Shown: one piece after another, positions 25,961-37,250 of the stretch
How positions within the stretch are numbered: position 1 is the stretch's first letter
Layout of the letters: every line of letters begins with the position of its first letter
Origin: Cardinalis cardinalis
Taxonomy: Eukaryota; Chordata; Aves; Passeriformes; Cardinalidae
Direction of reading: 5' to 3'
Assembly (NCBI GenBank): GCA_014549065.1
Contig: JACDOX010000018.1
Location: 7,486,151-7,550,150 of the forward strand
Length of the DNA stretch: 64,000 nt
Notes under the pieces: model-generated
The model's database searches: none
The model's input: only the letters and a program-made list of their open reading frames with translations
What the model was told of the DNA's origin: nothing
Program-made: the position numbers and the translations under genes

Positions 25961-26645
25961 AGAATATCTGAATAATTTAGGTAGGAAGAGACCTCTGGAG
26001 GTTGAATCCAACTCTCTGCTCAAAGCAGGTCTGATAAGGTCTCCTAGTTTAGGAGCCATCAAGCCAAGGTTTGAATATCTCTAAGGATAGGAAATGCACA
26101 ACCTTTTTGGGCAAAGTGATGTAGTGTTAGACCATCCTCGCAGTNAAAACATTTTGTGTGGTATTTAACCGGAAATCCCTGCACTGTCAAAGTACTCTTG
26201 ACAGAATAGCCTCTAGTATCGATCTCGGAGAGATGTCACTTGTCCCCAGTTACGTGCTAGACCCATCAAAATCCCTAGAGACTGGTAGNCCAGTGAACTT
26301 TCCACATGCCTGGGTCGTTCACTTAATGAGACCAGATTTTAGTAATGAGGCCATAGGCGTGCTATGGGACACAGTGTCTAAGACCTTACTAAATTGAGGC
26401 ATGCGACAGCCACTGCTCTTCCCCTGTCCAAAACACTAATCAAGTCATTTTAGAAGGCAGCCANGCTGGTCAGGCCTGATTTACCCTTCTTAAAGGCCTT
26501 CTGACTGTTCTGAGCCACCTTCTTGTCTTCCATGTGTTTGGAGGTGGTTTCCAGGAACGTTTGCTCTATAACTTTCCCAGGGACTGAGCAGGAGTTAAGG
26601 GTAATTGGTTGTGTGTAGTTCCTGGGTCCTCCTCTTGTCCTTGTG
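25961..26645 (-). mobile_element. CR1 LINE relic with internal deletion
   Basis: Read on the minus strand, 26450-26645 encodes a reverse-transcriptase segment of the CR1 pol-like ORF2. It contains SVPGKVIEQ, TTSKHMEDKKVAQNSQ and FKKGKSGLTS, which match the conserved CR1 order. Further on, LDTVSHS and a degraded PRSILEAIL (the counterpart of the conserved QGSxLGPxLF block) follow at about 26200-26390. From about 26185 down to 25961 the sequence changes to the CR1 3' untranslated end, with CTCTGCTCAAAGCAGG and TTTGAATATCTCTAAGGAT. The roughly 1 kb of ORF2 normally found between these parts, including the YADD-like catalytic box and the thumb, is missing. In-frame stops and an N show it is dead. 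The plus-strand frame at 26158-26397 is an antisense shadow. Confidence 0.83.
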
Positions 26646-28697
26646 TTACTGGGCAATACTATTGTTAATGGAAGTGTGTTCTTTTACCATCTGAGTGAAA
26701 CTACTGCAAGAATTTTCCTGGGAGATGAAGTCTTAATAGGTGAAACTCCATTATAAAGGAGCATCATAAATGCAAAAATCTCCACCTCTCTGTATAGCAA
26801 TATAACGCTAAACCCTATAGATGTATACAAATTATTTGTGGAGGTTAGACTACAAAGACCTGTTAGTCCTTGAGAATTGTTTAGTGAACTACATTCAAAA
26901 CAATTTGATATTTTATTTATAAATAATTATATATTTAATATATAGATTACTATATAGACTTTGTTTATACATGTTTTGTGAGTGTGAAACTGAAGTAAGA
27001 GGAGTAAAAGGGAAAATAATAGGATTGAAAAGTCTGCTGGACAAAAATAACACAAGCCAAATTTGTAGATGCAATCTGTTTTAAGTACAATGTCTTTTCT
27101 TAAAATATAGAGCTTTGAAGCTCTATCTAGTCTATGTAGAGAACTGCTTCCAAATAATTAGAGAATTTCTAAGAAAGAAGACTTNAAAAAAAGAAGAATA
27201 GTTTCTTAAAAGGGAAAAGCACTCATGGTAACAATGATTTAGCTGTTTATTGCAAGATACTTATAACTAATAACAGCAAGAAAGCTCAAGGCTAAAGTTA
27301 CATAAACAAAGATTAATACTAAATTTAGAAAAAAATACATAGCTTGCATACCACAACAATTTTAGTTTTCCCCATTTTTAAGAAAATATTGATTGCAGTG
27401 CATGTACAGCTGCGNTTATTACATTTTCAAACACATAATTTTCAAACAGAAGCTCTATTGGTAAGCTGAAAGGTTTGCAGACTGGATGAAACTGTTTGCT
27501 CTGCTTCCAGCAACTCGTTTGAAACGTGTTCAGTAAATGTATAGCTGTCACTGTGAATATATCTTGCATTCCGATCAGAACCTGAGGCAGGGAAAATTCC
27601 CTCTCATATTAAGGCTTGTTGGCATAGCCCATCCTTTTCAGTACTTAGGACTGAAATTACTGTCCTAAGAGAAACCACTGAAAAGATAATTGTTCAATAG
27701 GGCAGTCAACCTACAATATGTCAGGAATGTACTTCTAAAATTAATTTTACCTTGTCCTATTAAGTAGTTATCCTTTCATGAGAGAGCTGTTTGAATCTCA
27801 CTTGACTTACTGCTCATTTACATGATGAAAAATAGGAACGTGTAGGAATTTGTAAATCTGTTCAAGGGCAAGTGGTACTGTGGTAAAAGTAGGGTTGAGA
27901 AACAGTGGCAGTACCCTTTACATAGAACCCTCTCAGCAATTCATCCAAATAATACAATGATTCTAGACCTCTGAATGTCCTATTGATGAATCACTTTTAT
28001 GTCCTGTGCCCCCATTTGAAAAAAAAATAATTGAAAAATGCAGTGAATATAGACATAATTTAAGTGAAAAATGCCTGAAAGACTAGAAAGAATTCAACAC
28101 CTGTAAGTAAATAAAAAGATGAACACATGACTTCTTTCTTTTCTACTTTTAAATTCCCATCAAGAAAATGCCAGATTTTAAAGCTATCTTCAGCTTAAGA
28201 GAGTGAAAACATATCAAGAATTTAAACCTCAGAGATAAAGTCTGGCAAATCCAAGCTAAAGTAACTGTATTAAAAACAAAACAAGACCAAAAGCACAACA
28301 CAGATTACTAAAGATAATATAGATAAAACTAATAAATATGAATGATCATTAAGTAAAAGTATTTCCATGATTTGGATACTGAAAAGAATTTTAGTTACTT
28401 AATTGCTTCTTTAGTTTTCAACTAAATTCAACCCTATTCAACCCTAGAAGGAGAAGCGTATTTAACTCAAGCTTAGTCTGTGGGGTAGCATAACACAGAT
28501 AAAACAGCAATCTCAGCATATGTACCAGGATACTTGTCAGATGTTCAAGGCAAGACATGGAGGTTAATAAAAAAATTGGACAAATTTGAAATTTTTTAGC
28601 AAAACAGGCCATGTTAGGCTAACTTGGTGTACTAAATAACTTCTTTTTTTTTCTTTTTAAGGGGAGAAATAAAAGAGATCTTGCCAATCTATATTAA
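26646..28697. other. AT-rich non-coding stretch
   Basis: Nothing coding is recognised. A perfect 9-bp inverted repeat with a 2-base loop (ATAGAGCTT and AAGCTCTAT) is at 27107-27126, and AT-only stretches are common near 26.9 kb. The 63-codon minus frame at 27378-27569 has no family resemblance. Confidence 0.65.
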
Positions 28698-28752
28698 GAA
28701 CCATAGAAGCAGTTATGAATGGAAACGACCTCTGGCATCATCTGGTCCAGAG
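28698..28752 (-). mobile_element. CR1 3'-terminal relic
   Basis: AACCATAGAAGCAGTTATGA followed by GGAAACGACCTCTGGCATCA and TCTGGTCCA is a mutated reverse complement of the CR1 3' end, whose antisense begins with a repeated AATCATAGAATC and continues GGAAGGGACCTCTGGAGATC. Only this tip is recognisable. Confidence 0.6.
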
Positions 28753-28984
28753 GCAGATAGTTTAATTTAGATGGGTTTGCTGAAAGACTTTGGTAGAATT
28801 TTTAATGAAATCCCACTTGCAGAAGATGGAGAGGATGAAATCTGTAAATTAAATGTAAGTGTGGATCTCACTGTAGAGATAGTAACAACAGGCAATGATG
28901 AAATGGAAAGTCTAAGATGGGAGGGACATTCCTCCAGGATGAACCAGAGGATCAGCATTCTCAAATACCCTAATTCATGAGAGA

Positions 28985-29040
28985 GTACTAGTGAAATTTG
29001 TCCATGACACAAAGTTCAGAGGAATCACAAACACCTGAAG
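28985..29040 (+). mobile_element. possible CR1 ORF2 fragment
   Basis: The translation VKFVHDTKFRGITNT around 28989-29035 resembles the CR1 polymerase segment with consensus KFADDTKLGG followed by an Asn-Thr, which includes the catalytic DD. Here the first catalytic Asp is His. The match is about 15 residues long. The open frame just before it (28771-28980, plus) is not clearly CR1 and is otherwise unrecognised. Confidence 0.4.
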
Positions 29041-30465
29041 TAGTGTATGCCCTTAATGAATGAAGTGATAATATGCATTTAATAGCATACAAAGCGCATG
29101 GTGAGATATCATGGCATTAACAAAAGTATTTTTACAATGAATTGTGAATTATTTGCAAATTTATAAAGAAAATTCTGATTATTTCACAGGATTGTGAGCC
29201 ACCTATACAATGCAGGTGTGAAAACTGTAAACATGGGGAAAGCTGTTATTTGCTGATGGTTTAGTAGATGAAGATGATGGCTCAAGAAAAATGTGATAAA
29301 ATTGTTAATACACAATAAGATCCTCATAATGAAGAATGAACTACAAGAATTTGAATAACCATTTCAAACAGTTTCCCTTCATACTGAATCATGTCAAGTA
29401 CACAAATGTTCTTGATAAGGGCAATTCTTTTGATTGTGTAAAACTAAATAAAAAATGAAAAAATTGTCCCATTTGTATGGTGTCTCAAACTGCTCATATG
29501 CTCAGAGGTCAACAGCTGTAATGCAGGATAGTGAGTAGAAAATAGCAGGGGAAAGGTTTCACAAAAACATCCGCAAAAGGCATTAAAATGTGATTAGAAC
29601 AGCTGCTCTATTGGTACATGAGAGATTTCTTCAGGAATAATGAAGAGCTTGTGAGATATGATCAAGTTTAATTTGGATTGTACTTAAACCTGTGGGGCTG
29701 TATCAGATTTCTCTGTATTGAGTAGCAGTGAAGGAAAACTAAATCCATGCAGAGTGGAATGGCTGCGCACTGTATTCAAAAGAATTTGTTCACTTTAGAC
29801 ACTGGCAAATGTAATTATAAAAATATCCCAACAGAAAACAGAGGATATGCATAGATCACAGGAGCTTTGGATCAGGCATAAGGGACTAGTTTTACAAAAG
29901 GTAGAAAAGCAGATAAATGGAATAACAAAACCAATTGGGAACACAGACTGTTTGCACAGCTTCATCTAGGAATGTTTCCATCTTAGATCTTCTGCTTNTG
30001 TGCTGAGTGGGGCTTAATTACACAGGAGTGTTTGGCCTAGTGCTGTCGATACATGCTGCCTCTGGCAGCAACAGGCTCCACTCTGAAGCAAAGATGCCTC
30101 CTCCATCCCACTCCCTGCTGCCTGGGTTTTTCCTTGGACTTCCTTCAGCCAAACACTGGGTAGCTCTGATCCTATTTAGCCTTTGTGATCAGAGAAGATC
30201 ACAGTCTGAAGTGGTTTGTATAGCTTCAGGTCCCAGGGTAAATACAAGCATGGCAGCAGTGTGAAAGCTGATAGCAAACGTTTCCGGTGGATTCTTTTGG
30301 TGTTCTCTTTCATCAATAAAACCAAAATATGCATGTACAACCTCTAAAAATATCTTTCTCTTATCCCCCCAAAAGGCTTCTTTCCTCAAAANTTCCCTCT
30401 GTCATGAATCTGGAGAAAATGCTGCAGGAATTAATACCGTGAAAACAAACAAATGAAAATCCTAA

Positions 30466-30494
30466 CCCAACCCCCTCTCCCCCCAAAAAACCCC
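30466..30494 (-). other. predicted G-quadruplex motif
   Basis: On the minus strand there are four G runs of 4, 6, 5 and 3 separated by loops of 6 (T6), 3 (AGA) and 2 bases. This fits the standard G3+ N1-7 motif. On the plus strand it appears as C runs in an AC-rich low-complexity segment. Its surroundings have no gene that would give it an obvious role. Confidence 0.6.
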
Positions 30495-30895
30495 AAACAA
30501 ACTGACTGAAAAACCACAAGAAAACAAAACCCTAAACAAACTGGAAAAGCAGNAATACTGCTAAATGAGAAAAGACTGTCATTAACATTTACAGAATGCA
30601 AGATGCATAACACATGTGAAACTATTTTCATGGTTCTCCAACAGATAAGAAAACCTCAGATAGTAATACGTCTTTTTAAGGGTTATACTTACTGTTGAGG
30701 GGAATTCACAGTANTGCTGGGCAATGAATTAGAACATCACTGTTGAGTTCAGTTATCCTTCCCTGAGAAAGAAAACTAAGCAAAACTGTTATGACTCATA
30801 AATATTTAATTTTTATAGTAGAGTGGCTTGGTTTTAAGATTAAGTTCACAAAGCTTAAATTCTATTAATAAGTTAAATTGCTATCTCTCTTCCAG

Positions 30896-31198
30896 AAATG
30901 ATTGGACATTTTCTGGTGGGACATGTTTTTAAGTCAGGAAGTTCAGATTCACTGAATCGAAACGTGTTGGTGTCAAAAAAACATTTGTCAAAACTCGGCA
31001 GATTTCTGATGGGGAAAAAGTACCCTGGCTTTCTGCCAGCTTGCCTGATTGCCTTCATCACTGTATGGCTTCTTTCCCTGACAGAGAATTTTGGAGCTAG
31101 ACCTCTATATGTGCCTTTTCTCTTGCATTTAATAGCATCAGCCCCTCCTCTGCCATTTCAGTTTCAAGGCTTGCCATTGAAGAAAGCTGAGGGCTTAG
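30896..31198 (+). CDS. exon-like open block, unidentified (doubtful)
   Basis: A strong acceptor-like tract ends in CTCTCTTCCAG at 30895 and a donor-like TTAG|GTAACA follows at 31198. Between them one frame stays open for about 100 codons, starting with ATG at 30898. The predicted peptide has a basic Ser/Lys-rich first part and a hydrophobic stretch at residues 44-61 (GFLPACLIAFITVWLLSL), then a Pro-rich end. GC content is higher than in neighbouring sequence. I recognise no protein family, and the composition could be chance. It could equally be an exon of a long non-coding RNA or nothing. Confidence 0.2.
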
Positions 31199-34100
31199 GT
31201 AACAAATAATCTAGAAAAGCAGTCAGCCAGGGAGATTTGCTCTCAGCAACCTGGCAGTCGAAGCACCTGAGCATTTATTGAATGGGNAGCCAGAGAGCCT
31301 TCAGAATTAATAGGCAGACCAAGAAACCAGAAAACCAGGGTGTGAATTACCAGCACAGACCCAAATCTATTGCTCTTCATGGACCACTTTGTGTACTGCA
31401 GAGGTGGGAAAGCTGTGAGTTCGAAAAACCTTTCTGCACTAAAATTCCAGACCTCTCAGTTGTCTGCCAGAGATTTCTAGGCAGTTTCTAAGCTTCAGAA
31501 GCTAAATTTTAGGAAAACACCCCAGCATTTAATCTGTGATCCATGTGGAAATCACAAGCATTCTCTTTTAAGCAAGAGTACAGTACAAGGTTGCGTTTGT
31601 TACAGGAATCACTTGGGTGTCTCAGACCCATTGCTCACTGAGAAGCAAAAACAGTGCCTGAATTCCTGGGAGCATGAGAAGTCACAATAGAGAAATGCGT
31701 TATAATCTATTTTGATGAACATTTTTGTCTCATTTCTAGTAATTCAATATGAGATTAGACCATGAAATAAAATCTTAATTTGCATAATCTATTCTATCTT
31801 TTGATGCTATTGTATGCCAGTCTTCCACATTGTAAGTTCTCTTCTGTGGTAAGATTTATAGACCAATATTGAAAAAATTTAAAAAATTATTTTATTTTTA
31901 TTGCCTGTTGACTATTTTTTTACATCTTTATTTGATCATTAAGTAGAGTGACTAATTTTTTNAAAAAATCAATCTCACATGACAATTTCATCACTCTCAT
32001 TAACAAGATCTTGACTGAAATCTGTGGACTGAATCTGGGGAGTACCATGGAAAAAGTTATTTTTCAAAACTGAAGTGCTATCAAGCTCATCCCATCTTTG
32101 TTAATCAAAGATCACTCATGTCTGAGTCAAATAGACCCTAAAAGCTTTAGGGTCTTTACCAGAATTTAATAGCCCCAGTCCTGTACAGCAGAAGACAAGG
32201 GATGCACAACCTTTTCTGTGAATGTGAAGGAAGTTACAATTGCTCAGTCTTAATGAAAATGTTGCTGATATTTTAGCTCTACCCCTAAATTCAAAACAAG
32301 TCAGTATTTCATGTGTTTAGCCTTCTTAAAGCCTACCTCTCATTTTCAATGTGGTTACATTAAACGTAGTTATATGTAGCTATTGCTTTAGCAGAAAACC
32401 AGCCAAGAAGAGTCTAGGAATGGTTTGACTTAAAATATTCAAAAGCCTGAATGACAGACAGTCTTTTGAAAATGCTTTCTTAGGATTCAATAGAAGAACT
32501 AAGCTATGGAGTTAAAATCTATTTTCTATTCATTTTTGTAAGTAAATGTGTGATAGTTTTGTGGTTTTTAGGAGAAAGAACAGAAGTATATAATGAGCTA
32601 AAAATTGCCTTTTTTTGTACACTGACTTTGGAGAAATGTAAAAATTCTACTTTGTGCTTTCTCCTTTAAATTACAAATTTACTAGCTAACAGGGCACAGA
32701 ATGGAACATCACCAAGGCTTGTCTGATTTAACTTACATTTCACCAGTGAAACCTCAGTCTGACAGATGAAGTGATTCAGGGATGAAAGAATCTTTTTCGT
32801 AGCAGCTTTCTTCAGAAATCAAGATGTATCAAGTTGATATTATTGACTTTAGTGTTCAGAAATTGGGAGGCTCCATCAGCAAGGAAATAACCCTCTAATC
32901 TGTTAGGCTGTGATCCTTATGGCAATATCTTACAGCTACGTGCGCAGCTTCTTTTTGTTTCACAAGAAACCAAGCAAAGACACAGAGTTTATTAGCAACT
33001 CATTTTGAATAGTCATCGCTCCTGGAAGTACCACCCAATAGAAAAATCTTGCCTCTGGAATGCAATCCTGCCATGAGTCAGACTGGAGGAGTTCCCCTTA
33101 TGACCCCGAGGCAAACCACACTGGATATTGGCTCTGTTCTGCTGTCTCCCTGGTAATCTTCAAAATTGTGCTTGCACGAGTTCCAGGTGGTGCCTGAAAT
33201 GTCCTCTCCTCCATGCAAGCTTCTGGTTTGCTGAATTACCTGAAATAGACTGTTCAGTGGTCTGGACTTTGTATCTTCCTTTCTATCACAGGCTTTCAGT
33301 ACACAAAGCAGTTTTTGGGTATCTGTGTGTAAGGAGCTCTGTGATAAGCTTCCTTTTCACTATTCAGTAAAATACTGCAAATTGTGCTTACACTAAAGAA
33401 ATCAAGCATGAAGTATAGTTAGATATTATCACCTTTAGTGTTCAATATAGTATCAGTGGGACAAGCTGTGAGATAAACTGTAATGGAAAATGAAGGAATA
33501 AAGTTGTACATCAGAGAATTATTTCTNTGAATATATATTTTGCAAACATTTTCTGGAAAAGGACCAGTTTTCATCTAGGCTAGCTGAAAAATAGCATGAA
33601 CTCTGCTCAGGAAAACCTGCTGACTGAAGGCTGTGCTCTTTGTGAGAGATAAGCATGGTCTGGGATGACGTGCAAGCAGAAGACTACATGCAGTATGTGG
33701 AAATATTGCAACTGTTACCATGAAAGATAATGATCTCATCAGATGTTTAGTAGGATTAGGATTTGTCAGCACTTACATGTGAAATTTTTGGAGAAACCAA
33801 GGTAATAGAAAGTGGAAGCAATAATACAGCAGCTGGGACTGGTTCATTTAAGTCTGATCTACTTGGAAAATTAATTCAGGCTGAGCTGTGACATAAAACA
33901 GTGATTGAAAATTAACTGCTTTTGACCTCTTGAGCAGGTTAACCCTGCAGAACTTTAGATATTCACACAGAATCATTTATTTAGACTTCCTTTAATAATC
34001 GATTTGATTTCTGGTATATGATTCATCTTATTCTAAAGGCAGTAATCTAAATTAGGGCATATAAATCACATCCGCTGGGCGTCTCTGTCTTCCTATTTCA

Positions 34101-34291
34101 CTGTAAAGATGACTCTTTTGATTATAAACATCTCAGCTGTAGATGTCTGAAGCTAAATGAAATGAATCACATCCTCTGACTTTAAAATAAGGGTCTTTAT
34201 TCCAAATTACACACTTCAGAATTTAGAATATGGGCATCAACACAAGAAGTCAATCATAAATTCCAAATTAACCTCCCATGTTAAGGGACGC

Positions 34292-34324
34292 CTTTTCATT
34301 GAGTTAAGGTCTTTTCATTGAGTT
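34292..34324 (+). repeat. short direct duplication
   Basis: CTTTTCATTGAGTT occurs at 34292-34305 and again at 34311-34324, separated by AAGGT. The copies are identical, so the duplication is probably recent. Confidence 0.85.
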
Positions 34325-34805
34325 GATAGCATGCTTCTTATGTTAAGAGGCAAGATGAGACCCTGTGCAGTCATGGTTTCAAGGCTGCATTTAATCCATT
34401 ACTAGAGTTTATGTTGCGTAAAGACGTGAAACACTATGATAAAAAAAAGTAAAATACCCATAATTAATATAGTCATATTTAGCTGGCAGTATAACTAGTC
34501 AGGCTGAACAAGATAGTATCTATTCTAATTTGCCACTTCCCAACATTCATAAATTCCTACTAAATTGCCTTACCGTGAAACATTGCTGCTTTTCTTGATT
34601 GATAATAGGAGTTCAGAGAAAATGTGATTTACTGACTTGAAAAAGAAGCTTTCTTTGATGAACTAGATTCCTACTTATCTTTTTGTTCCACTTACTGGCT
34701 AGAAATTCTGGTAATAGCATTTCCTCACATTGTTTAACAAATGGTGGGTTTGCATCATATGAAGAGAAACTGTTTGTGCCACAGTGAATGTATGCGGTGG
34801 TTGTG

Positions 34806-35294
34806 GGCAGCTGTGGTGCCATTCAAAGGGACCTTGATAGGCTGGAGAAATAGGCTAATAGAAAACTTATGAATGTTTCTCAACAAAGAGAAGTGCTTGT
34901 CCTGCACCTGGGAAGGAACAGCTCCACATGCTGGGGGCCAAACAGCTGGAAAGAAGCTTGGCAGAAAAGGGCGCTGGTGGTTCTGGTCACCAGTTAAACA
35001 TAAGCCAAAAACAGGACCTTGTGGAAAAGGCAAGCATTCTAATAGGCTGCATTAAAAAGTCCACTATCACCAGGTCAATGGAGGTGGTCCCTCACCTGAT
35101 TCAGCACTGGTGAGGCCGCAGCTGGAATACAGTGTCCAGTTCTGGGCTCATCAGTACAAAAAAAATACCTATGGATATACTGGGCAGAGTACAGTGAAGA
35201 GACATGAAGATGACTGAGGGACTGAACCATCCACCCCTTCTGTGAGGGAAAAGTGTGGCTTTTTATCTTAGAGAAGTCTTAGGAGGATCTTATC
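34806..35294 (+). mobile_element. CR1 LINE, 3' part of ORF2, 5'- and 3'-truncated
   Basis: The plus strand matches the C-terminal part of CR1 ORF2. CCATTCAAAGGGACCTTGAT and GGCTGGAGAAATAGG open it. The frame at 34928-35113 then reads MLGAKQLERSLAEK and continues, after a frameshift, to LVEKASILIGCIKKSTITRS. It proceeds to a segment with CTGGTGAGGCCGCAGCTGGA and TCCAGTTCTGGGCTCATCAG, the conserved block encoding LVRPxLEYxVQFWAPQ. Several frameshifts and stops show it is inactive. It ends abruptly in GGAGGATCTTATC, before the usual 3' untranslated region, where an oppositely oriented CR1 tip begins. Confidence 0.85.
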
Positions 35295-35345
35295 ACAGAA
35301 TCACAGAATCCTCAAGGTTGGAAGAGACCATACACCTATAATGAT
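35294..35345 (-). mobile_element. CR1 3' tip in opposite orientation
   Basis: CACAGAATCACAGAATCCTC and AAGGTTGGAAGAGACCA form the reverse complement of the CR1 3' end, including its characteristic octamer-like repeat (here ATCACAGA twice). It abuts the plus-strand CR1 fragment, with ATC shared at the junction. Confidence 0.7.
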
Positions 35346-36179
35346 TAAAGCTGATTTTTTTTCCTAAATGTATTTCTAGATCCTCTAAATCAAGAGAAAA
35401 CAATACCCTTACATTTTATTGTCTTTAATATGTCAGAATTGAAGAACTAAAAACCTATGTCAGGCCCCTTTACCAGGCCCCACTTTCCTCTCTGCTCATT
35501 GTTTGTTTTGACTTTGAAACCTAAAAAGTTTAGTGTGAGACTCGTGTGAGAACCTGAATGTTATCTCGGACCATTATGATCCTTACACAGATCCATGGCT
35601 AGGAAAAGACCATTTTGATTCCTATGACACATTACTGAGATAACTGAAAGATTATAAAGTAGATGATGAATGAGTTTCCTGCTAAATAAGTGCTCTGGTT
35701 TCCTTTCTTGAAATGTAATCCTTTGATTTACATTCTGTGCATAAATGCTCAACATTAAAATTAGAAAAAAATCCCTAAAACCATACCTAAACCTCTTAAA
35801 ATCCATAAGTCAAAAGGAAGCATTTGACTCCAACTGAAATCAGATTTCTATATCCCTTTTAGGGACCAGGACAGGTTCATGTAATATGTTCTAATATTAA
35901 AAACTACTACACTCTTAAATGAGCAGTTCTTGTTATCTATTCCTTAATGTGCTTAAAACCCTTGAGAGAAAACTAGGATTCTGACTGCTTTGATAACTTC
36001 TTCAAGAACATGAGAAAACAACAACCTTCCTCACCATCCCTCATCCATAGTTCTGATCAATAACCAAAGTTTACTTATATATTATTTACATTGCATATGA
36101 TATGACTTCTCATCTGAAGTGTTTGTGAATGTCTGTTTTACTAATTCAAGAATCCAGCTCACATCGATATGAAGCTTGG

Positions 36180-36222
36180 TAAACTTCTCTTGTGAGCAGG
36201 GAAGATAAACTTCTTTTGTGAG
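36180..36222 (+). repeat. short direct duplication, 17-bp unit
   Basis: TAAACTTCTCTTGTGAG (36180-36196) and TAAACTTCTTTTGTGAG (36206-36222) differ at one base and are separated by 9 bases. Confidence 0.8.
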
Positions 36223-37210
36223 AAGGTGCAGCAGGAGCATAGTGTATGAGGCAATGGACATGGCAGAGAGATTCTATCTCTCTGGGAACTATAATGAAAA
36301 AATGTTGTTTCCTCTAAAATTCTCCACATCATCTTAGTTAATATCAGCCTGTGGGTGATCTATCACCCAATGTGCCATTGTATATATTCTCCCCTATCAG
36401 GTGAGTACAGCTGGCTCCTGGGTACAACTGTACAGTCCATCTGTGAGGTCTATGCTATTGATTTGGGAACAGACAAACACAGTTTTTTTTTACAGGAATT
36501 GCCAATACACATGACTGATTCCCTCAGTGGATGGTCTGAGAAATAAAATCAGTCTCACACCTATGAGAGTTATGTATGCATTTTAAAGAGTACACAGGGA
36601 ATTAAACAGAACTTCAAAGCATGTATGGAGGAAAACAACCAGTGTAATTACCCATCTGTTGATAGAAAGACTTGGAAAGTCTTAAACTGCTGACAGGGCA
36701 ATTAATGAATAGTCATTTGAGTGTTATTATTATTTCAGGTCTTTATCTTTTCCTCTTCTGTAGGAAGATGTCATTCATAAGTCTCTAATTTTTTTTTTTA
36801 TTCTTCAGCTACCATTAGGCAATTTCTTTTTTGTTATCCCAAACTTCACTCTATTAACGTCAGAGGATGGCTCGTTTCAATGGAAATAAACCCTCACCCT
36901 TCAAAACAAGAAGACATCATAGGGTGTGATACAAGAACAAGGTTAGAGAATATTACAGCAGCATCAAAGGCTAAGATATTTTGGCAAGAGCACTAACTAC
37001 CTCTGCTTGTGAAAACAGTGAGTTCAATTAATGTGATTCAGCCAAACACCACCATGCAAGCACTCAGCTTGCAAAAGCATATGATAATAGATATGGATAT
37101 CACTATTTGTTTACTGTTTATATTGCGGCATCACCCAAAATATGCTAGAAACATAGAGGGGTATATTCCTTGCTCAGAGGTTTTTGCTTGAGTGACAAAT
37201 ATGGCACAAC

Positions 37211-37250
37211 AACCATAGAACCACAGGTGGAAGAAACAACAGGATAGGAA
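37211..37250 (-). mobile_element. possible CR1 3'-tip relic
   Basis: AACCATAGAACCACAGGTGG and AAGAAACAACAGGAT resemble the antisense CR1 terminus (AATCATAGAATCACAGG, GGAAGAGACC). Only about 40 bases are comparable and none of the flanks extend the match. Confidence 0.3.

Larger units (their letters stand above)
29041..34805. other. non-coding stretch with one exon-like open frame
   Basis: No repeat family is recognised except low-complexity AC-rich sequence around 30460-30540. The main open frame is described separately at 30896-31198. The segment 33.9-34.2 kb has many ATTTA and TAAT cores and may be conserved, but this cannot be judged here. A duplicated CTTTTCATTGAGTT is at 34292-34324. 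Confidence 0.6.
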
